Shown here: positions 24,101 through 37,100 of the stretch, one piece after another
Position numbering within the stretch: position 1 is the stretch's first letter
How the letters are laid out: every line of letters starts with the position of its first letter
Source: Triatoma infestans
Lineage: Eukaryota > Arthropoda > Insecta > Hemiptera > Reduviidae
Direction: 5' to 3'
Assembly (NCBI GenBank): GCA_011037195.1
Contig: JAAEAF010001528.1
Span: 159,850-223,849 of the forward strand
Length of the DNA stretch: 64,000 nucleotides
Notes under the pieces: model-generated
The model's input: the letters and a program-made list of their open reading frames with translations, nothing else
The model's database searches: none
What the model was told of the DNA's origin: nothing
Made by a program: the position numbers and the translations under genes

Positions 24101-24144
24101 AAAGGAATGAACCCGAATATGTAGCCCCGTAAAGCATTGCTATA

Positions 24145-24320
24145 GTTTTTTTTACTTTCTCTTACTTCTCGTAAGAAAAAGTATTGCGATCGTGCCAGAT
24201 TTTCGAAAAATGAGTTCACTGGAAATACATGTTTTGATGCCCCCTAAAAAAAATGAGAAAAAAATGTTTCAACCGAAGGGTCCGCCTATGTATGTGTGTT
24301 TTTGACCGTTGCCTATGAGA
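24145..24320 (-). repeat. Repeat X terminal fragment
   Basis: Begins with the palindromic CTTTCTCTTAC...GTAAGAAAAAG end, followed by the GCGATCGTGCCAGATTTTC block and a truncated remainder. Confidence 0.6.
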
Positions 24321-24639
24321 TTACAAGGCCGGCACATAGCGCCTCTTGCGATGGGACGATGTAGTTCATCACTCTGACGCTAGATGCGTGTTGTGACACC
24401 CTACTTTTACGATATGCTCGTATATTCTGCTATGTAATTCAGATACATTGTCAAATAAAATAATGTATAATCATATTTTAAACAATGTGAAACTTAATGT
24501 CATTATAACAATAGATGAAAAAACATCAAAAGGAAATGTAAAACACCTTCGTGTGGTATAAAAATCATGATTTCCTGGTTAATCACCATGCTATCTTTCT
24601 CTTCATTTTCATATTCGTAAGCCTGCCGGGAATGGCTTT

Positions 24640-26210
24640 AGCTCAGCTTTATAACTTTCTTGCTAGAGGTTTGCTAGTGAGTTTTATCGTTTTATAATTG
24701 TCATTTGATTGGTTTTCGGCAATATTATATAAAAGAAGTTTCAAGAATTTCTTCAATAACAAAATCGGAAGTATCACATCGTTGCACACTTTACATTGCA
24801 TTTCATTCAACAACTTGTCTTTCACCAGGTTAACACAGTTATTCAACAGCTCTTTCCTTAGCAGATAGTGCATGGCATGGATGGATAACAAAATCCGAAA
24901 TATTGTCCAACAACGACACAAACGAGGATTTTAGGTATCTTAAACCCCCTCGGTCCTGCGAACTTATTAATTGGAAGTTTGGACTGTTATTCGCGAGACT
25001 GGCTAATTCTTGTAAGCACCCTACACAGCAAGTATTCTCTTCTGTAACTCGAACTAGAATGCCAGCTACCATCGCTATACTTATTGTTGATTTAGTTGGA
25101 ACACATTCTGAAATGAAGATTATTATTTTTAAATACAAACACAGTTTTCTTTCGTTAATCAATCATTAAAAAGAGTCACAGAATGAACAAAAACTATGGA
25201 AACCGTCTTCGTGACACAATTGGTAGTTTTTCTGCTTCTTTCTTGCCTGAGTTCGAATCTGGTATTTAATATTGTAAGTAAAGTTTATAAAATCATACCA
25301 TTGGAAACTGTTTGTTCACTGTATATAATATTATGGAGTACATTTACCTTCTCTAAGTTTTTTCAGGATGTGGAAAACATTTTCTGGCATATCTGGCAGA
25401 TGGCTGTTCGGAGATGAAGTGGAAGGCATTGTTCTATCATCCGACTTCAAAAACTTGCTAGCATTGCTTATTGTACTTACCTCCCTGAGGAATCATTTCC
25501 ATGTTTCGAGGCAGAAATAACACCTGCCTTCAAAGTGGATTAATTGTCATGAATGAAGGATCGTACATCCATGACATTATATCCTCCTTTACGCCGCAAA
25601 TAGCTAAAGAAAAGTTCGACGTCATCACTAGACAAATTTCTTATCAATACATAATGGAAATTGATACTGCTCAGGTATTTTATGCAGACAACTGTTGACA
25701 ACGTCGTTATAACTATTGCTTTGTTAGATTTCTTTTGTAAATCTTTTCATTTGATCTTTATTAGACTAAATAACTTTTATGTAAGTTAAAAAATATTCTG
25801 TCAGCCATTGAAGTCTACCATCATCTATCTAGTTGAAAATTACTTTATCTTCATTTCTTGAATTAATGCCAATTAGTCCTATTACAAATCTCATGTATAA
25901 TCAAACCATTTTTAAGTGTTTCATGATAATTATTGTTTCTCTTAAACTATCTTTATCTACTACTTTCTCAGGACATATAGTTTTCAAACTTTTTATTGCA
26001 GCAATAGCCTCAGAAGTGAAAACAACTTTAGCTCTTGCAACATTTATTTTATCCAATTTAGTATGGTAAACTCCTTTTTTACTTAATCTTCTAACAGTTC
26101 ATGGCGTACGATTTTTGAATCTGAACAGCATTTTCATATGGTGACTTGTTACAACAGAATCATTCGGGCCTACTTTAAAATTCCTAGTTAGATGCTGTGA
26201 CCTAAACATT
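24640..26210 (-). pseudogene. P-element/THAP9-like transposase relic
   Basis: Minus-strand frames occur in the order expected for this family. 26105-25870 reads LSKKGVYHTKLDKINVARAK followed by an IAAIKSL segment. About 25665-25600 reads SSDDVELFFSYLRRKGGYN. 25162-24839 reads CCVGCLQELASLANNSPNF and SSQDRGGLRYLKS. 24921-24649 is Leu-rich with CKVC and a final LTSKPLARKL. Frameshifts and stops separate the blocks, and the N-terminal zinc-finger part was not found. The serial order is good evidence for a single decayed element. Confidence 0.65.
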
Positions 26211-26509
26211 CTTTATAATGTGACTAGGATCGAAACATAAAACAAAGGTACATTGTCTGATTTACTATGTGGAACACTAAAATAGACCATTTTTCACAAA
26301 TTCATGTAACTAATGTATTAAACACACCAAGTGCCTAAAAAAAAATACATGCACCAAGAAATGAGAACTGGGGTGTCACATAACGAACCTAGCAGCGAAT
26401 CATGGAACTTCATAGACCAGTGTTCTTGCCATAATACGCTTCCTATTTCCCGGCCTATATAAGGCCTATATACTATTATGTAGGCAAAGGTTTTAACAGA
26501 ATAACTCAA

Positions 26510-27045
26510 AAACGAAAAGTCTCAAGACTTGAATCCTTGAAACTTGATCATCCTTTTAAGCATACCATGCATCAGTCACGAAAATTTCGGGCAAAATCCA
26601 TCAAACTGGAAATGCCACTTTACTGAATGTTTTTTTTCTTCATTTTTTTGTGATTATCTCAAAAACGGTTCCAAAGATTTTCTTTAAACTTTGTACAGTA
26701 TCTACACATATAAATATCTATAATTTTTTTTGTAACATTTTCAAAATTTGGGGGTTCTGGCGAAACAGTAGCGCTATGCTTCCCTCTAAAGTAACCATTT
26801 CAGTATAATATATGGTTTTTACCATCTACACAACATTAATACACATTAGAAATATTGATAGAATTCAAAATTTGGAGAAAATGGTTAAGCGAAAGTGCGA
26901 TTTTACAGAATAGGTTTTTAAAGATTTTTTTTTGGAATTTTCTCGAAAACGGTTTTTAACGATTTTCTTTAAACTTACTATGCCTGCTGCATAGTTAGAA
27001 ATGTACCGCTTTTATTTGAAATATTTTTCTGAAAAAAAAAAAGAA
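26510..27045 (-). repeat. Repeat X copy
   Basis: Contains gggcaaaatccatcaaactgg (split by one mismatch from the consensus), CTCAAAAACGG and two units about 300 bp apart (near 26600 and 26900). Minus orientation relative to the copy at 13860-14545. Confidence 0.65.
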
Positions 27046-27105
27046 GTTATTATAAAGGTGTTTTGGAGACGGACCTCTCAATCATGTTTAAATTTAAACT
27101 GGCGC

Positions 27106-27160
27106 TAGGTGTCTTGAGACAGCGGGAGCCCGCCCACAGCGTCCACTCATATATGTTCAA
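27106..27160. repeat. 55-bp direct repeat, left copy
   Basis: Same sequence as 28965-29019 with one T/A difference. It flanks the LINE and is read here as an unusually long target-site duplication. Confidence 0.7.
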
Positions 27161-28964
27161 AGAGGGTGTCCACAGGGAGGGGTTTTGTCCCCTCTGATGT
27201 GGACTTTGGTCGTTGATGACCTCCTCCACCAACTATCTGCGGATGGCTTTGACTGCCTAGGCTACGCAGATGATTTGGCGATCGTGGTAAGAGGCAAATA
27301 CCCTACTACGATTGCAGAGCGGGTTCAAGCAGAACCTGGTTAGGAATTGGTGTAGGGAGGAGGACTTGTCCATAAACCCCCACAAAGCCATAATAGTTCC
27401 TTTCACGTTGCGCCACAAGCTGGAAGGCCTTAGGCCTCCATTACTTGGGCACACTCCGATTCCATTTGCGACGGAGGCGAAGTACCTTGGCGTTACTTTC
27501 GACCGAAGACTCACTTGGAACCAACACATTGACAAAATTTCTCACAGAGCCGATGCGTCATTTAATAGATGCAGACGGCTTTGTGGGAGAAACTGGGGCT
27601 TGCGCCCAAGTTTGTCACTATGGATCTACACCAGGATCATCAGACCCATGGTTACATATGGGTCGGTAGTTTGGTGGACCAAAACGTTGCAGAAGGGGGC
27701 AGTGGAGAGGCTCGGTGGGATCCAAAGGCGAGCATGCCTTGGTTCCACGGGGGCCATGAAGACCACCCCGACTGCGGCGTTGGAAGTCCTCCTCAATCTG
27801 CCACCATTACACATTCTCGTTCTAGGCGAAGCCAGAATGGGAATACATAGGCTCCTGCAGGGGCCGCCTCCCATCACCTCTAGGCATGATCGTAATAACC
27901 AGAGGTTGATTGAGGAAATCAAGGCGGACTATCTTCTGGGGATGCCAACGGATAGGATGGTTCCTAAGTATTTTTCGAAAGGAACTTCCATATTGTCATA
28001 CCGAGCAGAGGCGAATGGGGCTGCGACCCACCCCTGTTCGGTAACTCGATCTGGTATACAGATGGATCCAAAACTCCGACTGGGGTCGGAGCTGGGGTCT
28101 ACGGGGGCAGGCCTAAAGTTAAAATTAAGGCCAGCCTAGGGAAGTACGCCACGGTCTTTCAGGCTGAAGTCGTGGCGTTACAACTCTGCGCTAGGGAGAT
28201 TATAAGGCAAAGGATAGTGGGTAGAAGAGTGGCCATATACTCCGACAGTCAGGCAGCCCTGAAGGCACTTTCCTCACACCAAATAGTCTCAAGACTGGTG
28301 TGGGACTGCCTACTTGCCCTCACCGAGGTGGGTACTCGGAATAAACTGACACTCGCCTGGGTGCCGGGACATGCGGGGTTCCTGGGCAATGAGAGGGCGG
28401 ATGCCCTAGCGAGGGAGGGCTCGCAGGATACCTTTATAGGCCCCGAACCCTTCTGCGGCTTGTCCAGGAGCCTCATCCAAACTTCTATCAAGGGGTGGAT
28501 AGAAGATCAGCGTCTGCGTTGGTGGGAGGGAACACCAGGACAGAGGCAGGCAAAGCTCTTCATTAAAAGACATTTGCCTAAATTTACCAAAGACCTACTG
28601 AGCCAAACCCGAAGGGATATAAGGTTAATTGTGGGTCTACTAACAGGGCATTGTAGGCTGAATAGACACATGCACCACCTACAACTTGCGGATAGTGCGG
28701 TATGCCGATTCTGCAAGGTAGAGGAGGAGACCCCGGCGCACATCCTTTGTGAGTGCGCCGGCCTGGCGAGGATTAGGTTTCTTCAATTGGGGACGGGCAA
28801 TCCCGAAGCTGAAAGCTTCATGACGGAGCCGCTCTCAGCTTTGCTAGGATTGATTAGGAGGGCAAAGCTGGGGGCTGTTCTGTAACTTAAGGGGATCCAC
28901 AATAGACCTCAATTTGTAGGTCGCAGTGGAATGAGGCTCACCCCCCCCCGATTCTATTCTATTG
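27161..28964 (+). mobile_element. LINE with RT palm, RNase H and Cys motif; long direct repeat at ends
   Basis: 5'-truncated non-LTR retrotransposon of the RNase H-bearing I/R1-like group. The first frame reads RGCPQGGVLSPLMW and LGYADDLAIVV, the core RT motifs. A one-base shift near 27310 moves to 27312-28139 with INPHKAIIVPF, KYLGVTFDRRLTW and a TYGSVVWW block. Another shift near 28020-28050 leads to WYTDGSKTPTG, FQAEVVALQL, IYSDSQAALKAL and HAGFLGNERADALARE, so all RNase H catalytic blocks are present. It then reads TGHCRLNRHMHHLQ and CRFCKVEEETPAHILCEC, ending at a stop 28883-28885. A 3' tail of TTCTA/TCTAT units sits at 28951-28964. A 55-bp sequence at 27106-27160 recurs at 28965-29019 with one mismatch. 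Only two frameshifts break it, so it is fairly young. A shorter sister copy is at 60818-61529. Confidence 0.88.
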
Positions 28965-29019
28965 TAGGTGTCTTGAGACAGCGGGAGCCCGCCCACAGCG
29001 ACCACTCATATATGTTCAA
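28965..29019. repeat. 55-bp direct repeat, right copy
   Basis: Follows directly on the LINE 3' tail. See 27106-27160. Confidence 0.7.
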
Positions 29020-29184
29020 TATCTACCACCTTTTTTTTTTTTATGTCCAGCCCAACTAATGTTTTATAAATATTGCAATTTTAAAGAAATATTTTAAAAT
29101 GAATTTGTATTATTATTTGGATTATGAAAAAGTTGTTTGAGTGTTGTTATTATTATAGTTAAGATTCCATGTTTTTAAGAACAT

Positions 29185-29700
29185 TGTTGTAACTATTTTA
29201 TAGAAAATTTAAAAAAATCTCAAAACAAATAAATACTGTAAAGACGCACTTTCGGTTAACTGATTTTTTTTCAAATTTGGAATTCTATCAATGCTTCTAG
29301 TTTATTTTATTCAATGGTAGTCGAACATAGAAAACCATAAATTGTAGTGAACTAGTGCTTTAGAGGACAGCATAGCATTCCACTAGAACCCAGAAAAATG
29401 TTAAAAATAAAAGAGATAGACATTTATATGTGTAGATAGTATACCAAGTTTTAACAAAATCGTTGGAGCTGTTTTCGAGCCTGGAAAACTGGAAAAAAAA
29501 GAAAGAAATATTCACTAAAGTCTCAGATTTCCAGTTGATGGATTTTGATCAAACCTTATACGGTGGAGACATCATTTGCTAAAAATATTTTGTTGCATAC
29601 TCAGAAGACATAAAAACATGCATTGCAGGTGAAAACTTAATTTCGAATATGTGATGACACGATCCTAAAATTACTTTCTGAGAAGGAAAAAGTTAAAAAA
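29185..29700 (+). repeat. Repeat X copy
   Basis: CACTTTCGGTTAACTGATTT start, an AATCGTTGGAGC block, a second unit at about 29520 and a terminal GTGAAAACTTAATTTC with the ATTACTTTCTGAGAAGGAAA end. Confidence 0.65.
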
Positions 29701-30725
29701 AAAAAAATACCTTAATTCAATACAAAAATTATTAGAAATAATCAACCAATAATAATATCATTAAAAAAAAACAAAACGAAAAAAGGTAAAATAAATAAAT
29801 AATAAAAAATTATGCATAAATAATGATCAATTGCAGAACTATGAAAAACACATGTCACTAAGCGTTAGAAATCTTTAACGAATGAGGGGGCTCTAGCGGA
29901 CCAGCTCTGAACTTGACTGTCCACAAGTCTCTAGTAAACTTTGGATGCGTTTAAGAACTGCTGGATATTTTACAAAGTACAGCTTATTGTTAAGTATTGT
30001 CACTTCAGAAATATTATGTAGTAATTATCTTTAAACGAAAAGCTGGATTTTTTTTTTGTGAACAATGTGGGAAAGTTGTGATATTTGGTGGGACATTTAG
30101 TGTTAAAAAAAAAAAGCGGGACTGTCTCACTAAATTCTATTAGAACCCAGTATTATAATAGATTTAACTACTTCCAGCTGTTTATAAGAGATATTGCGTA
30201 TTTTATAAAGCAGTTAATAAGTAATTTCTAAATAATATATATTACAGATATTGTAAGGTTTTCATTTTTAATTAACATTATTTTATGTAACCAAGATATT
30301 CAATAATTATTTATACTTTATGTATGTATTTTAAAAATAGTTTTTCAAATAAAAAACATAAAAATTTATTTTAAGTGAAGCAATTTAAGACTTAAAATTA
30401 CATCTGTGTTAAGTCACAGATTAAAAAAAATAAAAAAGTTTTGAAATTTCAATTACTAGGTTTAACTAAATTTGGAAACATATTAAAGAATTATATTTTT
30501 CAATTATAAAGAAACCTCAGAATAATTGTAATAATTTTGACTATTTGTTTTTAGGTAGGTTAATTAGGTAAGGTGTATTCTGAGAAGAAGAAGGAAAAAA
30601 AAAAATAAATGTTTAATCAGTTTTAAGAAGTTGGTGAAAATTAATATTATGTTCTGAAAATATCTGAGGAAATATGAAACTTATTAATGGAGATCCTAGG
30701 GCGAAAAAGAACAGGTATGTGATGT
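29701..30725. other. AT-rich, no gene seen
   Basis: Short chance frames only. Near 29880-29990 is a more GC-rich segment that may be an old LINE piece, but no motif could be read. Confidence 0.3.
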
Positions 30726-30729
30726 AAAA

Positions 30730-31500
30730 AATACATCTGTTTCTTCTCTCTGATTATTATATGAAATAATGCCATCGTGTCAAATTTTCTAATATCGAGT
30801 TTTCACCGGATATATACGTTTTGAGATCATACAAAAGTTCAAACTTAATATCTAGTGTAAGTATACTAGTATGGGATCCGACAATAAAGTTTTGATCGAA
30901 ATCGGTCAAACCGGAAATAACACTTTACTTAGTGGATTTTTCAGTTTTTTTTGAGATATTCTCGTAATCAGTTCTTATAACTTTTATGTGAAAGATTTCT
31001 TTGGAAAAATTCATTTAAGAGGGGAAGTGTTGAGGAAGAAATTAGGTTTATCCTTTCAGAGATATTTTCCGTGATAGCCTACTTCTTTTTGTGGTCAGAG
31101 GGGCGTTCGCCCATCATCAGGATGTTTTTGTCAAAACAGTGTGATTAACATAACTTGTACAGGGCAAATTTGGTTGATAAACTCTTGTGCTTTGCTTTGA
31201 AGTATCATTTTAATTTATTAAACGATATAATATTAATTAGAATAAAATCCTTCTGAGTTTAAAATCCACGGGACCGGAAGTCCGTTTTTACTGAAGTTAT
31301 TTCAATTTTCTACGATTTTATCCATAAAAACACTGACAGATTTCATTAAATTTGTTACACTAGCTATGAATACAATTCTTTTGTTCGGAACATTTTTCCA
31401 AGAAAGTACATTTAAAGAGGTTATGGCGGAGAGGGGGATGTATGGCGAAAACGTCACTTTAGATTCTCCAATTAATATGAAATTGGAGACAAACAAGCAA
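30730..31500 (-). repeat. Repeat X copy
   Basis: Hairpin-like end at 30730-30765, then ATCGTGTCAAATTTTC, GAGTTTTCACCGGA, tcaaaccggaaataac and a second unit near 31265. Confidence 0.65.
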
Positions 31501-31734
31501 ACGTAGTAAAAATTATAAGTTCGAAGAAAATTTGTTGCTTAAATGTTGTAAACTATAGTAAAAACAATTTTAAATTGAATTTAAAAAAATTCAGGAGGGG
31601 CGCGACAATTTATTATGAACAAGAGGAGAGGCGACAATACAGAAAAATATGAAAACCACTACCACTCTATTTGTTTTAATATGATCTCAAATTCTTACAT
31701 ATCAATTCAACAACATGTTTTCTTGTATTTTTTT

Positions 31735-31905
31735 TTTTTAATGTAACGCACATCAACTTCTATGGTCACTGCCGCCCTCCGGACAGTGAGCTGTAGGTGG
31801 GCTCCTAGGTAGAAAAAAATCTAAGGGTAACACAGCTGGACTCGAACCCGAGACTTCCGCGTGGGAGTCCAGTACTCTAACCACTTAGCTATTCCCTTCC
31901 CAGTT
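31735..31905 (-). mobile_element. SINE B (tRNA-derived)
   Basis: On the minus strand: box A-like tagctaagtggttagag, box B ggttcgagtcc, then a body with a ccggagggcggcagtg stretch and an A-rich tail (T run at 31729-31740). gttttcttgtatt and gtttttcttatatt on the two sides are a likely imperfect target duplication. A second copy is at 47165-47400. Confidence 0.78.
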
Positions 31906-32690
31906 TTTCTTATATTAATTTTGCATGGGTATCAGTAGTTATTTATTATTTTTACAAGCTTTTAGCTCTCTTTTAACTTTGCATTGCCTTTCTTCAACCT
32001 TTATCTATTCTTAATAGTATAGTGTACTCTTGAAATTTCTTGTACCACCCCTTTATAAAAAGATGCCTTGATAAAACAGTGAGCATACTTAACACCACTA
32101 TTAAAATTTAATTGTAAAATATTCTTCAAAACATGCTATTTATTTTATTATACACCTTTTCTAATGTCTAAACATAATTTATAATAATTCCATTTTATCA
32201 TTAAACACACATATACAGTAACATAACCTAATAACCTCCAGCACATACAATCAACAAGTCAATAAGAGTATAGTATGTAACAGAAACATTAGGTTGAAAT
32301 AAACTCTATACAGGAAGTTCACAATTTTCATTAGATCATAATTTTATACTCTTAGATATTATTGGATTCTTTTTAAAAATTAAAATTATAAGTATACAAT
32401 CATAAATAAAGAAATAAACTAATACTTTTGTTTAAATTTACATTATAATAAGGTGACCAACTATACTCCTTTGTACTCCATATAAATATAAAAACTTCAA
32501 CGATAATTGTTTGCAACTTTTTAATAATTCATTTGCATGAAGCTGTCAAATGGTGAATGGGGGGGATAAACATCCACAGAGAGTAAAACTGTACCCGTAT
32601 CGAAAGTAATCGATTGTAAAGTATTAGATCGATATGCTAGCTGTAGTTTCTGAAATTAACCTCTTGTAGTTATTGTACTACTAAAAAAAA
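31906..32690. other. AT-rich; contains a foldback-element fragment
   Basis: 32155-32310 matches one arm of the palindrome at 12515-13105, including taatgtctaaacataa and gtaacagaaacatt. Nothing else recognised. Confidence 0.45.
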
Positions 32691-33215
32691 ATTGTTGATT
32701 CTATGCTTAAATCTACAATCTCCTATAGAGAATTTTCTATTGCGGTTGGAGGACGATCTGCAATAACATAACATATTGATACGAATAAACATAAAGCATC
32801 TTTTGATGCAGCAGCATTAACTAAAAAAAAAAAACTGCATCTTTGAAAATTGAAAGTTTTGGAGTAAAGGAAAAAACTTAGCTATCATGTACATTTGCGT
32901 TTCATATTATCATGCATAAACAGAGTTTTAGAAGTATGGACTGTACTACCAAATTATTAAAAATAATGTTTTATGGATGATAATTTTTTGTTTGAAGAAA
33001 TTCAATAAGTAAATCTTTATTTAAATGAAGACAAACGGAAAATGTGATTGGATGAAAAAGTTAGCGTGTATAGAGAAGGTGGGTAAAAATATTTCCACAT
33101 TTTAAACAAGAGTATATTCCTCATACAAATTTGAAATTATTAATTGAATTTGCAATGTATTGTCCCGGCATTAATGCTACTGTGGAAAGGGTATTTTCCC
33201 ATCATTCAAATGGTT
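32690..33215 (+). pseudogene. hAT-like transposase relic
   Basis: Start and end of a hAT-type protein are visible on the + strand. Near 32745 it reads VGGRSAIT then HIDTNKHKASFDAAA, a BED-finger-like His block. 33131-33205 reads LIEFAMYCPGINATVERVFS, the hAT C-terminal dimerisation signature (NATVERVFS). The middle is full of stops. Confidence 0.55.
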
Positions 33216-33221
33216 GCGACT

Positions 33222-33846
33222 TAGAGCCTTATCAGACTAGGATGCCACGGCAGCTCTGCTGGCACCTGCAAGTTCTGCCACTCGAGGCACCAACTAATAT
33301 GCTAGGTTCTATCATTCTCATAATGGATGTTGAACAGTTATTAACAATTGCTTGTATTGGATGTCGTAGTTCAAGAAAAGGAAATGGGAGGAAGGGACGG
33401 TTGTGGTTCTATCCTTCGTTGCGGATCGTAGCAGACATGGATTGTTTGTTACTTTGTACAGTGATTTACGAAAATAGGAAGTTAAGTTTTTCAATTACGT
33501 GAGAATCTCTTTAGAGCATTTCTTCATCAACTCACGATTACATTAATCATCAGTCGATGAGTCCCATATTGCAGATCTATTTTGGACAATAATCTTGACG
33601 GTGTCAAAATTTTTCATATTAAACAACAATGTAGTACAGAATCGCGGCACTTTATATAGTGACTAGCTACACTGCTAGCATCTGAATGTGAGCTATCCGT
33701 CCCCATGTAAAGTTTTCTGGTTGTAAGCTGCTGGCAGCGCTGCGATTAGACTATACTGGCAGCGACACCAGGTGTGAGAGCCACCAGTAGTTTCTGTATT
33801 TTACTCTTAGCAGAGCTGCAGTGGCGTCCTAGTCTGATATGGCCCT
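33222..33846. mobile_element. Nonautonomous element with about 38-bp terminal inverted repeats
   Basis: ttatcagactaggatgccac (33229-33248) and its near complement (about 33821-33840) with cagctctgct face each other at the two ends. The left end abuts the hAT signature frame at 33131-33210. No target duplication could be fixed. The interior has no protein motif. Confidence 0.6.
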
Positions 33847-34166
33847 TAATGCTTATTTTCACAATCCCAATCATCATATCCAATGAAATTCCATCCGTAC
33901 TCCTTTTTTAAAAAAAAAGTTGGTCACCTTAATTATATATCAGCCACTTGGAAATCCTTATGCGCATTCACTGTAATCACATTACGTGAAGTCGTCGGAG
34001 TTTTTTTAGTTTCTTTTTTTATGACCTATTTTCACTAAAGATCCAAACACTGCAAACAGCGATTCCATAAAGAACCATCATTAGCTATGGTATTGTAGAG
34101 ATTGGACCTTGTTTTATCTTGAAACAGAAACTATTGACAATAAATAAATATTGATTGTTTTATTCA
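33847..34166. other. Upstream flank or first intron of PIAS-like gene 2
   Basis: No gene seen. The first exon of gene 2, expected to hold its start codon, was not located. Confidence 0.3.
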
Positions 34167-34170
34167 GCAG

Positions 34171-37100
34171 GTAATAAAATTAAAAAGTACCCCAAAAATA
34201 AAAATATACCAAAAAAAGTAATATCCATAATAGGTACCAATTTAATAGAAATGAACATGATCCAGATTCATAAAGCTTTCTATGATAGTTATTTTTTTGA
34301 ATTTGTTGAACAAATTATTCCACCGACAATGTTGAGTAAGTAAAATATTGATTTCTTTAAATTTTTATTATATAATTTTTATCATCCAAATATTTAGATA
34401 AGTTATTAAAAAAAAATTATTTTTTTTATTTTTATTTTTCTACAGCACAAACTTCTGGGATGTCAGTTTTTGGAATGACACTTGGTATTTATTTAGCTAA
34501 TGCTATAGGCTTAAGTAGAGAATTAAATAATTCACAATCTATGCCACCAGATTATATTCATACTGTAAAGGTAAATTTTTAACAATATTTCATTTATATT
34601 TATTTCTTCACAATTAATAATTTATTAGAATTATTAATTTATATAATTGTTAGATTCTGCTGAGAATGTGCAAAGTTGAAGGTGGTGTATATAATTTGGA
34701 TAAATATCCTAAAGATATATCTATTAAAGTAAACAATGAAAGTGTTAATATTTCAAAGGTAAATTAATGTATTATTACAAATTTACTATATCCAAAACTT
34801 TTGATACAAATAAATCTGGTATGAAACACTCACCCATTTGATTTCACATAGAGCACGCGTAGCTTCAGCGTACACTGTTTTTTCTAGTAGTGACGACAAA
34901 TTACTAATATATCGTTTGTCACAATCATGGTTTTCTACAAAAAGTCTAAAGATTAATTTAATATTATATTTGTAAACATCAGACGTATGTGGATGGCCCT
35001 AAAGTTCATGGAACTTCTTAATTTAGAAAAATGGTCACTTTTTTTTTTAAACTCTCCATTAAATTATTTAGATAATAGAAATAAATAGAAAACTTCTCTC
35101 CTAATTATTACTGAATTATTATTCATCAGATCAAGTTGTTCAGTAAACTTAATCTAGCAAACACGCAATCAACTAGACTATATTAGAATCTTTGATCTAA
35201 AGTGATTAAAATGGAATTAATTTATGTAGGTTTTTATTTTTTTCATTACAGGGACAACCAACAGATATAACGCCTTATGTTAAAATTAATCCATCAATTG
35301 AGAATAATATAAAAATATTTAATAAACAATATGAAACATCATTTTATCTTTTAACAATATTTTTGGCCAAAACATTAGATATCAGTGTAATTATTAAAAA
35401 TCTACTTGCTAAGAAAATACGTTCTGAAGAATATACCCAAAACAAAAGTAAGATATAATAATATTATTTTGTACATGTTGTTTTTAAAGTTTACTTTCTG
35501 TAACACTATTAAGATTAATCTGTTGTTAAACACTCACCGTTTCCCTTACTCTAAATAATATAATAATCAACAATATTTATGGTGAGGACAAATATGTAGA
35601 TTTAAGTAAAAAAAAAAAAAAAAAAAAATGCACTAATAGGAGTAAGAGAAAGCCATTGAGTGTTACAGCCGCAGATTTTCTTATCTAAACTCTTCTCGAC
35701 TCAGTTATGAAAATAAGAGAACAAATGTTTCAATCTTATTGGTCACTTTCAAAAATTAAAAGATACATCAAAAAAATTAGTATATTTAATGAGAAAATAC
35801 ATATTATATTGACAAATTATTTATTTCCTTATTTGTAAAATAGGAGAATATACATTTGTACATGTATTACAAAGACAAATTTTATAAAATTATTTTTATA
35901 CTTGGAATCTGTTGGTTTTCTTATGTGAAAAGAATGCATAAACTTTTAATAAAACAAACGGGAAACTATTATGGCTCCACGTCATTTAACATTAAGTTAA
36001 CACTCTATAATAACGTTCTCGAATTAAAACAATTTTTTGATGAAATTTTAATGATTTTTTTTTTTTCAGTCAAAGAGTTACTGACCAAAGAAGAAAATGA
36101 ATTGGAGCTTACATCAATGGAGTTATCATTAAAATGCCCACTTAGTCAGACTGTAATGGTGAATCCATGTCAGAGTGCCCATTGCAATCATTTAGACTGT
36201 TTTGAAGCTGAATATTATATAAAATTGAATTTAGTAAATGGAAAATGGATATGTCCAATTTGTAAGATACACGCACCACCAGCTAATCTTGTTATTGATG
36301 GGTAAATTTATATATATATATATATTTTTTATTAAACTGTTATATTATTTAGAACATAGGATTCCGTCAAGAATGTATGACTTACAGCCGATCTAGGGTT
36401 TAAGCTGTCTAGAAGCCTGGCCATGAAGAGAGAAAGAGCGGAAGTATATACAACTCCAAGTCAGCAGCCTTGAATATCTATTGTGGCTACCTTGCGTGTC
36501 CGTGTTTGTGCAAGCAGCCCAAAATTAGTCCAGATAGTTTACAGATCTTAACTATTCTATCAAAAGGCACTTCAATCCATAATGATTTTTTTTTGTGCTC
36601 ACTGAATTTTTCTCCAAAAAAATATCCTGCCATCAATGTCGTCAATTCTCAGATCATCCATTTCCAAAAGATTGTCCAGATCGAACTCTAGGAAGAGGTT
36701 TCATAAACTCTTAAATTCATGAAATTTTTTAACTGATTTTTCTTTCTCCTCCTTCTGGTTATTATTTCACATGGTTTTTTTAGTTTGTAATCAATTAAGG
36801 AAAAAAAACAAATTTGATGAATGTAAATTTAAGAATAATGGCTAATTGAATTCAAGATATTACATATCGGGGGGCATGGAGTCAAACAATAATTTCGATA
36901 AATGTTTAGTACGGCCGAGTAGGGGACCAATTTGTTGATCCATATTTATACAATGAAACATTGAACACGGACAGGTATCTTCATTTTTTCTTAAGTGAAG
37001 TTCTCTCAGATGTGCATGCAATTTTTTTTTGTTTTCTATCTGGTGTAATTTACAAGACAAAAATTGGTGGTACATGTCAAAATTTGTCACTCTAGTTAAC

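Noticed and set aside
25196..25698. + strand frames, one with a signal-peptide-like start
   Set aside because: The minus strand here reads P-element-like blocks in family order, so these are shadows.
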